Shown piece by piece: positions 28,217 through 38,320 of a stretch of DNA of 64,000 nt; position 1 is the first letter of the stretch; the number at the start of each line of letters is the position of its first letter. The DNA is taken from positions 2,046,001 through 2,110,000 of the forward strand of contig NZ_JAKRKC020000002.1 of assembly GCF_022664455.2 (NCBI RefSeq), in the 5' to 3' direction. The translations under genes were made by a program, and so were the position numbers. Under the pieces are notes generated by a model. It was not told the origin of the DNA and did not search any database. It saw only the letters and a program-made list of their open reading frames with translations. The DNA comes from Actinomadura luzonensis. GTDB taxonomy: Bacteria > Actinomycetota > Actinomycetes > Streptosporangiales > Streptosporangiaceae.

Positions 28217-29100
28217 AGACAGCCATCATCGGCCTGGGCGACATCGCGGAGAAGGCGTACCTGCCCGTGCTCGCCGCCCAGCCCGCGCTCGACCTGCACC
28301 TGTGCACCCGCAACACCGCCCGCCTGGACCGGCTGGGCGACGCCTACCGCGTCGCCCGCCGGTTCACCGACGTGGACGAGGTGATCAAGGCGGGCGTGGA
28401 GGCGGCCTTCGTGCACGCCGCCACCGAGGCCCACCCGGAGATCGTCGAGCCGCTGCTGGCCGCCGGGGTGCACGTCTACGTGGACAAGCCGATCGCGTAC
28501 ACGCTGGCCGAGTCCGAGCGCCTGGTGCGCCTGGCCCGCGCGCAGGGCAGGTCGCTCATGGTCGGGTTCAACCGCCGCCGCGCCCCCGGCTACGCCGCCC
28601 TCGCCGGGCTGCCCCGGCACCTGGTCGTCATGGAGAAGAACCGCGACAACCACCCCGACGACGTCCGGCGGGCCGTCTTCGACGACTTCATCCACGTCGC
28701 CGACACGCTGAGGTTCCTGCTGCCCGCCCCAGTCACCGGCACCTCGATCCGCACCCGCGTCCGCGACGGCCGGATCGAGCACATCGTGCTCCAGCTCGAC
28801 GGCGACGGCTGCACCGCGATCGGGGTGATGAACCGGGTCAGCGGCGCGAGCGAGGAGTCCTGCGAGGTGATGGGCGACGGCGTCAAGCGGCGCGTGGTCA
28901 ACCTCGGCGACGTCGTCGACTACCGGGGCGGCGAGGTGCTGACGCGGCGGCCCGACTGGGTGCCGGTGGCCCGGCAGCGCGGCATCGAGCAGATCTGCGT
29001 GGAGTTCCTGGCCGCCGTCCGTGAGGGCCGGGTGCTGGACGCCGCCGACGCCCTGGCCACCCACGCGCTGTGCGAGGAGGTCGTCAGCGCGGCGGCGTGA
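28213..29100 (+). CDS. Gfo/Idh/MocA-family oxidoreductase
   Basis: A 295-residue NAD(P)-dependent dehydrogenase. Rossmann loop AIIGLGDIAEKAYLPVLA, then the catalytic-region motif VYVDKPIAYTLAESERLVRLA with the EKP-type lysine as DKP, and MVGFNRRRAPGY. The C-terminal half is shorter than in inositol dehydrogenase (about 335 residues). Start GTG 28213 overlaps the preceding stop, so the pair is coupled. Together with the YrdB-like protein and the epimerase it is probably one metabolic unit under the divergent TetR. The 3' end overlaps the convergent protease gene by 17 bp. Confidence 0.88.
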   Translation: MKTAIIGLGDIAEKAYLPVLAAQPALDLHLCTRNTARLDRLGDAYRVARRFTDVDEVIKAGVEAAFVHAATEAHPEIVEPLLAAGVHVYVDKPIAYTLAESERLVRLARAQGRSLMVGFNRRRAPGYAALAGLPRHLVVMEKNRDNHPDDVRRAVFDDFIHVADTLRFLLPAPVTGTSIRTRVRDGRIEHIVLQLDGDGCTAIGVMNRVSGASEESCEVMGDGVKRRVVNLGDVVDYRGGEVLTRRPDWVPVARQRGIEQICVEFLAAVREGRVLDAADALATHALCEEVVSAAA

Positions 29101-29908
29101 CCCGCATCGCCCGGTCGGCCCTGGCCAGCATCCGCTCGAAGGGCCGGCCGCCGAGCCGGGCCAGCACCGTGTAGCCCTTGGCGTCGCTGAGCGGGCTGGA
29201 CGACGACACCACGCCCGCGATGGCGCCGCCGTACAGGGCGGGCCCGCCGCTGCCGCCCGCCGCGGCGTGGCAGTTGCGGGTGACCATGAGCCCCGGCCCC
29301 TCCGAGATCCCCTCGACGGTGTCGCCCAGGCACCGGTAGAGCTGCAGCCCGGGATAGCCCTTGCCGGCCGGGTACCCCAGCAGCTCCAGGCCGCGCAGCG
29401 CGGTGCCCCGCGTGGTCGGCATCGCGCGCAGCCCGCGCCCGGTCACCGCCTCCAGCGGCCGCTCCCGCCGCACCACGCCCACGATCCCCACGTCGTACGG
29501 CAGCAGCTCCGTCGAGTACGGCCGGTTGCGCCACCGCGCCGGCACCCACGTGCGCACCGCCGGCCACACGCCGAGCCGCGCCCGCCCCTGCTCGTAGCCG
29601 GGCAGGAAGGCCAGCTTGGCCAGCAGCCGCCCCTGGTGGTACAGGCAGTGCGCCGCGGTCAGCACCAGGCTGCGGCTGCGCGAGCCGAGCACGGTGCCGC
29701 CGCACATGACGTCCTTGCCGGTCGCCGGGTCCCGCCCGACCAGCACCCCGGTCAGCCGCCGCGCCCCCGTATAGGGAGGCGGCACGGGGGCGTACCCCAG
29801 ACGGTCGCCGTGCGGTGTGAGCACCCGCGGGACGGGAATGTTGCGTTGCGACACCTCGGCGACGGCGCTTGGATCGAGCAGGACCAGGGACAGCACCAAC
29901 CTGAGCAC
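29084..29908 (-). CDS. Secreted trypsin-like serine protease (V8-like)
   Basis: A 274-residue protein with a short signal-like start (MLRLVLSLVLLDPSAVA). The catalytic triad is visible: LTAAHC (His), PYDVGIV (Asp) and AAAGGSGGPAL (Ser), with the GGSGGP form found in V8/glutamyl-endopeptidase relatives rather than GDSGGP. CGGTVLGS supports a chymotrypsin fold with a disulfide. It is probably released or surface-held; specificity unknown. It is convergent with the oxidoreductase gene and not obviously co-regulated with its neighbours. Confidence 0.88.
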   Translation of the reverse strand: MLRLVLSLVLLDPSAVAEVSQRNIPVPRVLTPHGDRLGYAPVPPPYTGARRLTGVLVGRDPATGKDVMCGGTVLGSRSRSLVLTAAHCLYHQGRLLAKLAFLPGYEQGRARLGVWPAVRTWVPARWRNRPYSTELLPYDVGIVGVVRRERPLEAVTGRGLRAMPTTRGTALRGLELLGYPAGKGYPGLQLYRCLGDTVEGISEGPGLMVTRNCHAAAGGSGGPALYGGAIAGVVSSSSPLSDAKGYTVLARLGGRPFERMLARADRAMRVTPPR

Positions 29909-29963
29909 CCTTCAACAGTTAGCAGAAGATGATCAGGGCACTGACCTGCGACATCCGGGTTTA

Positions 29964-30968
29964 CTAACTTGTGTACTGGGCACCGAGGGCGCGCAGCCGC
30001 CGGTGCGCGTCCTCGTAGACCGCGCTCTCGCCGAGGTACGCCTTGGGCATCTTGGCCACCATCGTGTAGTTCGTGTCGCACACGTTGCCCACCGGCGCCT
30101 GCCCGGCCTGGCTGACGAGCTGGTAGGCGTCCAGGGTGTCCAGGCCGGTCAGCTCGGCGGCCCAGGTGACCAGGTCGTGCTGGCTGATGCGGTAGGCGTC
30201 CTCCAGCGGGCGGGCCGAGCCGGTGGACATCAGGTGCAGGTCGTCCTCCAGCCGCGGCCACGGCGTGACCACGCCCTTGATCAGCTCGACCGCGACCACG
30301 GTGTTCATGGCCGACTCGACCGCCGTGCCGCACACCTCGCCGTGGCCCTGCCTGGCGTGCCCGTCGCCGATCGCGAACAGCCCGCCCTCGACGTTGACGC
30401 CCAGGTAGACGGTGACGCCGGCGCGCAGCTCGGGGGTGTCCATGTTGCCGCCGTGCGCGTCGGGGGTGATCGACATGCGGGCCTCGTTCGCGCCGGGGGC
30501 GACGCCGACCGTGCCGTGCATGGGGTCGAGCGGCAGCTCCACGCTGAAGTCGCTGTTCCTGGCGTGGTAGACGGCGACGCCGCGGCCGAGGTCGAGGTCG
30601 TAGCGCCAGACCCGCTCCTCCAGCGGCGGCTGGAGCGTGGCCGTGGTGTGCGTGCTGGTCAGGGCCCCGAAGTGGGGGAACGTCGTGGACACCGCCCAGT
30701 CCCTGGCCGGGGTGATCGAGACGAAGTGCAGGGCGAGGGTGTCGCCGGGCTCGGCGCCCTCCACGTGGAAGGGCCCGGTCACCGGGTTGAGGTAGGGGAA
30801 CTCGCACACCTGGGACGGCAGGTCGCCGGTGGTGCGCACCCGGCCGCCGAAGCAGTCCTCGGTGTAGAGCTCCAGGATCGTGCCCGGCCGCACCTTGCCC
30901 ACCGCGGCCCGGCCGCCGAAGGTGTAGCTCAGGTCCTCGGGCGAGGGGTGGTAGGACACGACGTTCAC
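29964..30968 (-). CDS. Acetamidase/formamidase family protein
   Basis: A 334-residue amidohydrolase that in the family releases ammonia from formamide or acetamide. Recognisable segments: VEGAEPGDTLALHFVSI, SPDAHGGN-type ITPDAHGGNMDTPELRAGVTVYLGVNVEGGLFAIGDGHARQGHGEVCGTAVE, and a C-terminal YQLVSQAGQAPVGNVCDTNYTM. Start GTG 30968 overlaps the permease stop and follows AAGGAGG, so translation is coupled. The upstream APC permease and AmiC-like binding protein make an amide uptake-and-use operon likely. Confidence 0.92.
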   Translation of the reverse strand: MNVVSYHPSPEDLSYTFGGRAAVGKVRPGTILELYTEDCFGGRVRTTGDLPSQVCEFPYLNPVTGPFHVEGAEPGDTLALHFVSITPARDWAVSTTFPHFGALTSTHTTATLQPPLEERVWRYDLDLGRGVAVYHARNSDFSVELPLDPMHGTVGVAPGANEARMSITPDAHGGNMDTPELRAGVTVYLGVNVEGGLFAIGDGHARQGHGEVCGTAVESAMNTVVAVELIKGVVTPWPRLEDDLHLMSTGSARPLEDAYRISQHDLVTWAAELTGLDTLDAYQLVSQAGQAPVGNVCDTNYTMVAKMPKAYLGESAVYEDAHRRLRALGAQYTS

Positions 30969-32332
30969 ACGACCTCCTTGGGGAGCACAGGCCGGCGGCC
31001 CGTCAGATAGGTGATGGCGAGCACGACCAGGCCGAGCGCCAGCCACAGGCCGCCGACCCACTGGGCCGCCACGTTCTGGTTGATGACCACGGCCACCAGG
31101 ACGACGAAGCCGACGACCGGCACGATCAGGTGCGCCAGCAGGTTCCCGCTGCGCCGCCTGATCAGGTAGTACACCACGACCGAGACGTGCAGCAGCAGGA
31201 ACGCGAACATCGCGCCGAAGTTGACCAGCGAGGCCAGCTCCCCGATGCCGTTCTCGCGGGTGCTCATGTAGATCCCGAGGACCAGCGAGATGGCGGCCAC
31301 CACGAACGTGGCGTTCACCGGCACCTTGTGCTTCGGGTCCACCTTGGCGAGGAACGACGGGAGCATCCGGTCGCGGGCCATCGCGAACAGCAGCCGCGAC
31401 GTGGCCGCCTGCGCCACCAGCGAGTTGGCGAAGCCCCAGGCGACGGCGGTGGCGACGGCGGTGAGCACCGACAGCCAGTGCCCGCCGGCGAACTCGGCCG
31501 TGTCGTAGAAGGCGCTGCCGGCCGGGTCGCCCTTGGCGATCAGCGCGGCCCGGTCCGGGGTGAGCAGCGCGGCCACCCACGTCTGCACCACGAACAGCAC
31601 CGCGGCCACGGCCAGCGCCGCCACCATGGAACGGCCGAGCCGCCTGGCGTCCTCGCGGTTCTCCTCGGCGAGCGTGGAAATGCCGTCGAAGCCGAGGAAC
31701 GACAGCACCGCGACCGACGCCGCGGCCAGCACCACGCTCCAGCTGAACCCGGCCGAGTCGAACAGCGGCGTGATCGCCCCGGTCTGCGCCTTGCCCTGCG
31801 CCAGCGCGACCACGCCGACCACCAGGAAGATCGCCAGCACGGCCAGCTCGGCGACCAGCATGATCCGGGTGATGCGGGCGGTCATCTGGATGCCGAGGTA
31901 GTTGACGACGGTGTTGAGCACGACGAACGCGGCCAGCCAGGCCCACACCGGGACGGCGGGCACGAAGGAGTTCATGGCCGCGCTCGCCACCAGGTAGAGC
32001 AGGGACGGCACGAGCACGTAGTCGAGCAGGATCGCCCAGCCCGCGACGAACCCGACCGGCGCGCCGATGCCGCGTCCCGCGTAGGTGTAGACCGAGCCGG
32101 CCATCGGGAAGGCGCGGGCCATCTGCGCGTACGACAGCGCCGTGAACGCCATCGCCACCAGGCCGATGACGTAGGCCAGCGCCACCATCCCGTGCGAGAC
32201 GGCGAAGACGTTGCCGAAGATGCCGAACGGCGCGATCGGCACCATGAAGATCAAGCCATAGATCATGAGGTCGGCGAATCCCAGGGACCGCTGTAGTTCC
32301 TGGCGGTAGCCGAACTCCTCGACGGTGCTCAT
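30965..32332 (-). CDS. APC-superfamily permease
   Basis: A 455-residue, 12-TM transporter. It opens with LGFADLMIYGLIFMVPIAPFGIFGNVF, a form of the APC TM1 unwound segment, and continues YAQMARAFPMAGSVYTYAGRGIGAPVGFVAGWAILLDY and LSFLGFDGISTLAEENREDARRLGRSM, classic for amino-acid/amine permeases. The substrate may be an amide or amine, given the formamidase encoded downstream with a 4-bp overlap. AGGAG precedes ATG 32332. Confidence 0.92.
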   Translation of the reverse strand: MSTVEEFGYRQELQRSLGFADLMIYGLIFMVPIAPFGIFGNVFAVSHGMVALAYVIGLVAMAFTALSYAQMARAFPMAGSVYTYAGRGIGAPVGFVAGWAILLDYVLVPSLLYLVASAAMNSFVPAVPVWAWLAAFVVLNTVVNYLGIQMTARITRIMLVAELAVLAIFLVVGVVALAQGKAQTGAITPLFDSAGFSWSVVLAAASVAVLSFLGFDGISTLAEENREDARRLGRSMVAALAVAAVLFVVQTWVAALLTPDRAALIAKGDPAGSAFYDTAEFAGGHWLSVLTAVATAVAWGFANSLVAQAATSRLLFAMARDRMLPSFLAKVDPKHKVPVNATFVVAAISLVLGIYMSTRENGIGELASLVNFGAMFAFLLLHVSVVVYYLIRRRSGNLLAHLIVPVVGFVVLVAVVINQNVAAQWVGGLWLALGLVVLAITYLTGRRPVLPKEVV

Positions 32333-32382
32333 GGACGGCTCCTAGCTGCGTCAGGGGGCGCTACGCACCTTAGAGCCAAAGC

Positions 32383-32409
32383 TTTCTACAGAAAAGGTTT
32401 CTCCAGAAA
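32383..32409. promoter_or_regulatory. Tandem TTTCTnnAGAAA palindromes upstream of the permease
   Basis: TTTCTACAGAAA (32383-32394) and TTTCTCCAGAAA (32398-32409) repeat with a period of 15 bp. They straddle the stop codon of the AmiC-like gene and end 50 bp before the permease start. The stretch is notably AT-rich for this DNA. It may be an operator for an internal promoter of the permease-formamidase pair; the binding protein is unknown. Confidence 0.5.
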
Positions 32410-33465
32410 GAATTGCAGGCCGTCGGCCCTGCCGAGGTGCACCGCGTGGCGCACCTGCCGGTCCCGCAGCGTGAGCCGGCCCCGCGCGCTGGTGATCGTG
32501 GCGCCGTCGGCCACCGCGTCCAGGGCGGGCACCGCCAGCGTCCCGGCCCGCCCGGCGAGCGCCGCCAGCATGGCGACCGCCTCGTAGCAGCCGTGACCGT
32601 GCGCGTTCAGCATGGGCGCGTCGGGGCCGAAGCGGGCCGCGTACCGCTCGGCGAAGGCGAGCGCGGGCTCGGTGGCGAGGTCGCGGAAGTAACCCATGGA
32701 CGCGTACAGCTCGCCGGTGCCGTCGCCGCCGATGCCGAGCAGGCCGTGCTCCTCCAGCGCCCCGCACAGCCGGGCCGCGCCCAGGCCGGCGGCGGCGTAG
32801 GCCCGGTTGAAGGCCACCAGGTCGCTGCCGATCAGCGTCAGCAGGATCGCGTCGGGCCGGGCCCCGGCCACCCGCTCCAGCCAGCGCGTCGCCTGCCCGT
32901 AGCCGGCCAGGCCCTCGCCGACCACCTCCGCCCCGGCCGCGCGCAGCCGGCGCCGGACGGCCGCGTGCACCAGGCGGGGCCAGACGTAGTCGTTGCCCAG
33001 CAGGTACCAGCGGCGGGCCCGGCGGGTGCGGATCAGCCAGTCGACGGCCGGGTCGAGCTGGCGGCGCGGGGTCTCGCCGAGGAAGTAGACGCCGGGGGCG
33101 TGGCCGCCGCCCTCGTACGGGGGCGCGTACACGAACGGCACCCGCCCGGCGATCGCCCCGACCACCTCCACCCGCACGTCGCTGGCGTGCGTGCCGGCGA
33201 CCGCCTCGACCGTGCCGGACGCGACCAGCCCGGCGACCTCGGCCGCCACCTCGCGGGCCGCCCGGCCGCCGTCGACCAGGACCAGCTCCACCGGCCTGCC
33301 GAGCACCCCGCCGGCCGCGTTCAGCTCCTCGGCGGCGAGCACGGCGCAGTTGATCGCGCACGGGCCCACCAGGCCGAGCACCCCGGACACGGGCACGACC
33401 AGGCCGATCCTGATCGAGCCCGAGGGAAGGAGCCGCGCTTCGAGAGGATCGACGACCACCGCCAC
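32386..33465 (-). CDS. AmiC/urea-type amide-binding protein without signal peptide
   Basis: A 359-residue type-I periplasmic-binding-fold protein close to AmiC and UrtA: IRIGLVVPVSGVLGLVGPCAINCAVLAAEELNAAGGVLGRPVELVLVDGG, FVYAPPYEGGGHAPGVYFLGETP and AHGHGCYEAV. There is no signal peptide or lipobox (it starts MAVVVDPLEARLLPSGS), so it is probably cytoplasmic, as is the AmiC sensor of Pseudomonas, which binds amides to control an amidase operon. No AmiR/ANTAR partner is in the window. Start is GTG 33465. It is first in the permease-formamidase unit and divergent from a MarR gene. Confidence 0.8.
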   Translation of the reverse strand: MAVVVDPLEARLLPSGSIRIGLVVPVSGVLGLVGPCAINCAVLAAEELNAAGGVLGRPVELVLVDGGRAAREVAAEVAGLVASGTVEAVAGTHASDVRVEVVGAIAGRVPFVYAPPYEGGGHAPGVYFLGETPRRQLDPAVDWLIRTRRARRWYLLGNDYVWPRLVHAAVRRRLRAAGAEVVGEGLAGYGQATRWLERVAGARPDAILLTLIGSDLVAFNRAYAAAGLGAARLCGALEEHGLLGIGGDGTGELYASMGYFRDLATEPALAFAERYAARFGPDAPMLNAHGHGCYEAVAMLAALAGRAGTLAVPALDAVADGATITSARGRLTLRDRQVRHAVHLGRADGLQFFLEKPFL

Positions 33466-33474
33466 GCCGACGAG

Positions 33475-33488
33475 TATCCTCCGGGATA
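33475..33488. promoter_or_regulatory. Inverted repeat in the AmiC-like/MarR gap
   Basis: TATCC and GGATA arms (5 bp) flank TCCG within the 48-bp divergent gap. This size and place suit a MarR dimer site, but the arms are short. Confidence 0.35.
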
Positions 33489-33513
33489 GCTCCCCTATGA
33501 AAGGACCTTGTCC

Positions 33514-33960
33514 ATGAACGACTCCGGTCTCGGGTCCTCACTCGCGTACCTGCTGAGCTGTGCGGAGCGGAGCGTCACCCGGGGCCTCGCGGCGGCGCTG
33601 GCCGGTGAGGACGTCACCGTCGAGCAGTGGCGCATCCTGCGCGCGCTGGCCGACGGCCGGGGGCACTCGATGGGCGAGCTGGCCGAGGCCGTGCTGATGC
33701 CGCACCCGACGCTGACCAAGGCCGTCGACCGGCTGATCGACCGGGCGCTGGTCTACCGGGGGCCGTCGAAGGGCGACCGGCGGCGGGTGGCGGTCTTCGT
33801 CTCCGACCGGGGGGCCGAGCTGCTGGCCCGCACCGACGGCGCGGTGGCCGAGCACCACCGGCTCATCGCCGGGGCGTTCGGGCAGGAGCGCACCGAGCGG
33901 CTGATGCGCGACCTGGAGAGCCTGCTGGCCGCGCTCGACCACGCCGAGCTGCGGGTGTGA
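33514..33960 (+). CDS. MarR-family regulator
   Basis: A 148-residue winged-helix regulator: VTVEQWRILRALADGRGHSMGELAEAVLMPHPTLTKAVDRLIDRALVYRGPSKGDRRRVAVFVSDRG covers the recognition helix and the D-x-R-x-x-x-V wing. ATG 33514 follows AAAGGA. Divergent from the amide-binding/permease/formamidase unit, it is the best candidate for its regulator, possibly sensing an amide or ammonia-related signal; that is inference. Confidence 0.92.
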   Translation: MNDSGLGSSLAYLLSCAERSVTRGLAAALAGEDVTVEQWRILRALADGRGHSMGELAEAVLMPHPTLTKAVDRLIDRALVYRGPSKGDRRRVAVFVSDRGAELLARTDGAVAEHHRLIAGAFGQERTERLMRDLESLLAALDHAELRV

Positions 33961-33978
33961 CGGCGCGGATGACGGCGG

Positions 33979-34012
33979 GTGTGACGGGCCGCCGGGCGGC
34001 GGCCCGTCACAC
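33979..34012. terminator. Bidirectional terminator between marR and glutamate dehydrogenase
   Basis: A perfect 15-bp stem (GTGTGACGGGCCGCC and its complement) with a 4-nt loop lies between two convergent genes, starting 18 nt after the MarR stop and ending 6 bp from the dehydrogenase stop. It can serve both strands. Confidence 0.88.
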
Positions 34013-34018
34013 CGCGGA

Positions 34019-35296
<1,278 letters not shown>

Positions 35297-35511
35297 GGAA
35301 GAGATTCCTCCTGGTATGCACGCCCGTTTTCGCGGGGAAAGCGCCATTGCTTCCCACTTAGGGCGATGTTGTGTCGATCATCCTAGGGCGGGGCGTTTGA
35401 GCTTGCCAGTGGTTGGAAGAGATCCAAGCCGTTGATCGAGTCGCTGCCGACCGTGCCACTCTGGCAGGCTTGGCCCCGACAAAGTGCCGAAACACCGGAA
35501 CGGGGGGTCGG
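35297..35511. other. Divergent intergenic region, gdh / PhoD-like gene
   Basis: The largest gap in the window, 215 bp, between divergent starts. I see the gdh ribosome site at its left end and a loose inverted repeat (CTTGCCAGTGG with CCACTCTGGCAGG, near 35402-35474). No RNA gene or small ORF could be supported. Confidence 0.5.
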
Positions 35512-37101
35512 ATGCCCGCACTCGTGGTGGGGCCGATGCTGCGACACGTCGATTCTCATAGCGCCTCGATCTGGGTGGAGACCGCCGAACCCTGCACGGT
35601 CGCCGTCGAGGCGGGCGGCAGGGCTTACCGGTCGCCTACCTTCACCGTGCACGGACACCACTACGCGATCGTGGATCTCATCGAGCTCTCCCAGGATATC
35701 GCGTCGTATTCCGTCACGCTCGACGGGGAGCAGGTATGGCCACCGGCGGGTCGGCCGCCCAGCCGCATCAGGCTGGTGCCCCCCGACGGGGCCCGCCGGG
35801 TGGCGTTCGGCTCGTGCCGCACCAGCGTGCCGCACGACGCCGCGACCGTGCGCACCCACGGCGAGGACGTGCTGCGCTCCTACGGCCGCCGCCTGTACGA
35901 GGCGCCCGACGAGGAGTGGCCCGACCTGCTGCTGCTCATCGGCGACCAGGTCTACGCCGACAGCCCCTCGCAGGACATGCTGGCCTTCATCCGGGCCCGG
36001 CGCAGCACCGCCCCGCAGGACGAGATCGCCGACTTCGAGGAGTACGCCGAGCTCTACCGCCAGGCCTGGACCGAGCCCGACATCCAGTGGCTGCTGTCCA
36101 CCGTGCCGACCGCGATGATCTTCGACGACCACGACCTGCGCGACGACTGGAACACCTCCCAGCCCTGGCGCGAGCAGATGGCCAGGACGACCTGGTGGCG
36201 GCGCCGGGTGATCGCCGGGCTCGGCGCCTACTGGGTCTACCAGCACATCGGCAACCTCTCGCCCGACGAGCGCGCCGCCGACCCGCTCATGCGCACCCTG
36301 CTCGACCTCAACGGCGGCGACGGCGCGGCCGAGCTCGACGCCTTCGCCGAGAAGGCCGACGCCGAGCCGAGCAGCAACCGCTGGAGCTACGCCCGCGACC
36401 TCGGCGGGGCCCGGCTCATCATGGTCGACACCCGGTGCGCCAGGCAGCTCACGCCCGGCGACCGGCGCATGCTCGACCCCGACGAGTGGGCCTGGCTGGA
36501 GGAGCAGCTCGCGATCCCGGCCGAGCGGCTGATCATCGGCTCGTCGATCCCGTTCCTGCTGCCCGAGGGCGTGCACGGCGTCCAGAACTGGAACGAGGCC
36601 CTCGCCGACGGCAAGTGGGGCCCGGCCGTGCGGCGGTGGTCGGAGAAGTTCCGGCAGGCCATCGACCTGGAGCACTGGGCGGCGTTCCGGCGCTCGTTCG
36701 AGGACCTGGCCCGGCTGCTGATCAAGGTCGGCAAGCCCGTGATGATCATCTCGGGCGACGTCCACTACTCCTACCTCGCCCAGGCGAACAAGGGGCAGGT
36801 CTACCAGATCGTCTGCTCGCCCATCCGCAACCCGCTCAGCCGCCTGCTGCGCTGGGCCAACGTCGTCACCCAGTTCTCGATCGCCACCCTCGTGGGCGGG
36901 CTGCTGGCCCGGCTGGCGGGCGTGCCGCGGCCGCCGTTCCGCTGGCGCGTCACCAAGGGCCCGTTCTTCCAGAACGCGATCGCCACCCTCACCCTGCCGG
37001 ACGAGGTGGCCTGGTACGAGTCCAGGAACGACACCCTGCGCCAGATGGACTCCGTCCGCCTGACGCAGGGCCGCCTGACGCAGGGCCGCCCGCGGCGCTA
37101 G
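35512..37101 (+). CDS. PhoD-like metallophosphoesterase, apparently cytoplasmic
   Basis: A 529-residue phosphatase/phosphodiesterase-family protein. A fibronectin-like N-terminal domain (about 1-100: PALVVGPMLRHVDSHSASIWVET) precedes metal-site motifs GSCRTS, LLIGDQVYAD, IFDDHDLRDDWN and SGDVHYSY. Family enzymes release phosphate from diesters or monoesters with Fe/Ca. Unusually there is no Tat or Sec signal: the start ATG 35512 follows GGGGGG, and a longer frame to 35413 adds no signal either. The C-terminus carries a perfect 15-bp direct repeat coding RLTQG twice. The gene abuts convergent rocD with no spacer. Confidence 0.88.
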   Translation: MPALVVGPMLRHVDSHSASIWVETAEPCTVAVEAGGRAYRSPTFTVHGHHYAIVDLIELSQDIASYSVTLDGEQVWPPAGRPPSRIRLVPPDGARRVAFGSCRTSVPHDAATVRTHGEDVLRSYGRRLYEAPDEEWPDLLLLIGDQVYADSPSQDMLAFIRARRSTAPQDEIADFEEYAELYRQAWTEPDIQWLLSTVPTAMIFDDHDLRDDWNTSQPWREQMARTTWWRRRVIAGLGAYWVYQHIGNLSPDERAADPLMRTLLDLNGGDGAAELDAFAEKADAEPSSNRWSYARDLGGARLIMVDTRCARQLTPGDRRMLDPDEWAWLEEQLAIPAERLIIGSSIPFLLPEGVHGVQNWNEALADGKWGPAVRRWSEKFRQAIDLEHWAAFRRSFEDLARLLIKVGKPVMIISGDVHYSYLAQANKGQVYQIVCSPIRNPLSRLLRWANVVTQFSIATLVGGLLARLAGVPRPPFRWRVTKGPFFQNAIATLTLPDEVAWYESRNDTLRQMDSVRLTQGRLTQGRPRR

Positions 37102-38319
37102 CTAGCCCTTGTTCCTGAACTCGTAGACGGCGTCGGCGAGCTGGTCGATCGCCCACACGAGGTCGTCCTCGCGCACCACGATGGGCGGGGCCAGCCGGAT
37201 CGTGGACCCGTGGGTGTCCTTGGCCAGCACGCCCCGCTTCATCAGCGCCTTCGACAGCTCGCGGCCGGTGGCGAGGTCGGGGTCGACGTCGACCCCGGCC
37301 CACAGGCCGCGCCCGCGCACCTCGACCACGCCCTTGCCGACCAGCTCGCGCAGCCGGGTGTGCAGCACCTCGCCGAGCTTGGCGGCGCGGGCCTGGAACT
37401 CGCCGGTGGCGAGGATCTCGATGACGGCGTTCGCCACCGCGCAGGCCAGCGGGTTGCCGCCGAAGGTGGAGCCGTGCTGGCCCGGGTGGATGACGCCGAG
37501 CACGTCCCGGTTCGCGGCGATGGCCGACACCGGCACGACGCCGCCGCCGAGCGCCTTGCCGAGCACGTAGACGTCGGGCACGACGCCCTCGTGGTCGCAG
37601 GCGAACGTCTGCCCGGTGCGCCCCAGCCCCGACTGGATCTCGTCGGCGATCATGAGGATGCCCTCGGCCGTGCACAGGTCGCGCACGTCGCTCAGGTAGC
37701 CGTCCGGCGGCACCAGCACCCCGGCCTCGCCCTGGATCGGCTCGACCAGCACCGCCACGGTGTTCGCGTCGACCGCCGCCCGGATCGCCTCGGCCGACCC
37801 GTACGGCACGACCCGGAAGCCGGGCGTGTACGGCCCGAAGCCGTCGTGCGCGTCGGGGTCGGTGGAGAAGCTGACGATCGTGGTGGTGCGGCCGTGGAAG
37901 TTGTTCTCCATCACGATGATGTTCGCCCGGTCCGGCTCGACGCCCTTGACGTCGTAGCCCCACTTGCGGGCCACCTTGATGGCGGTCTCGACGGCCTCGG
38001 CGCCGGTGTTCATGGGCAGGATCAGGTCCTTGCCCGTGAGGTCGCCCAGCCCGGCGCAGAACTGCGCGAACTGGTCGTGGTAGAAGGCGCGGCTGGTCAG
38101 GGTCAGCCGCTGGAGCTGGTCCTGGGCGGCCTGGATGATCTTCTCGTTGCGGTGCCCGAAGTTCAGCGAGCTGTAGCCGGACAGGCAGTCCAGGTAACGC
38201 TTGCCGTCCACGTCGGTGACCCAGGCACCCTCGGCCTCGTGGATCACCACGGGAAGCGGATGGTAGTTGTGCGCGCTGCGGCGCTCGCTCAGCTCGATCA
38301 GCTCTGCGCTGCTGGTCAT
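37102..38319 (-). CDS. rocD: Ornithine aminotransferase
   Basis: A 405-residue class-III PLP aminotransferase converting ornithine plus 2-oxoglutarate to glutamate-semialdehyde and glutamate. Motifs: ERRSAHNYHPLPVVIHEAEGAWVTDVDGKRYLDCLSGYSSLNFGH (diagnostic for RocD), NTGAEAVETAIKVARKWGY, MENNFHGRTT, EPIQGEAGV, IADEIQSGLGRTG and VLGKALGGG with the PLP Lys. ATG 38319 lies 1 nt after the stop of the upstream ddaH gene, so the two are one operon. Product flux leads to glutamate, matching the nearby glutamate dehydrogenase. Confidence 0.95.
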   Translation of the reverse strand: MTSSAELIELSERRSAHNYHPLPVVIHEAEGAWVTDVDGKRYLDCLSGYSSLNFGHRNEKIIQAAQDQLQRLTLTSRAFYHDQFAQFCAGLGDLTGKDLILPMNTGAEAVETAIKVARKWGYDVKGVEPDRANIIVMENNFHGRTTTIVSFSTDPDAHDGFGPYTPGFRVVPYGSAEAIRAAVDANTVAVLVEPIQGEAGVLVPPDGYLSDVRDLCTAEGILMIADEIQSGLGRTGQTFACDHEGVVPDVYVLGKALGGGVVPVSAIAANRDVLGVIHPGQHGSTFGGNPLACAVANAVIEILATGEFQARAAKLGEVLHTRLRELVGKGVVEVRGRGLWAGVDVDPDLATGRELSKALMKRGVLAKDTHGSTIRLAPPIVVREDDLVWAIDQLADAVYEFRNKG

Positions 38320-38320
38320 G

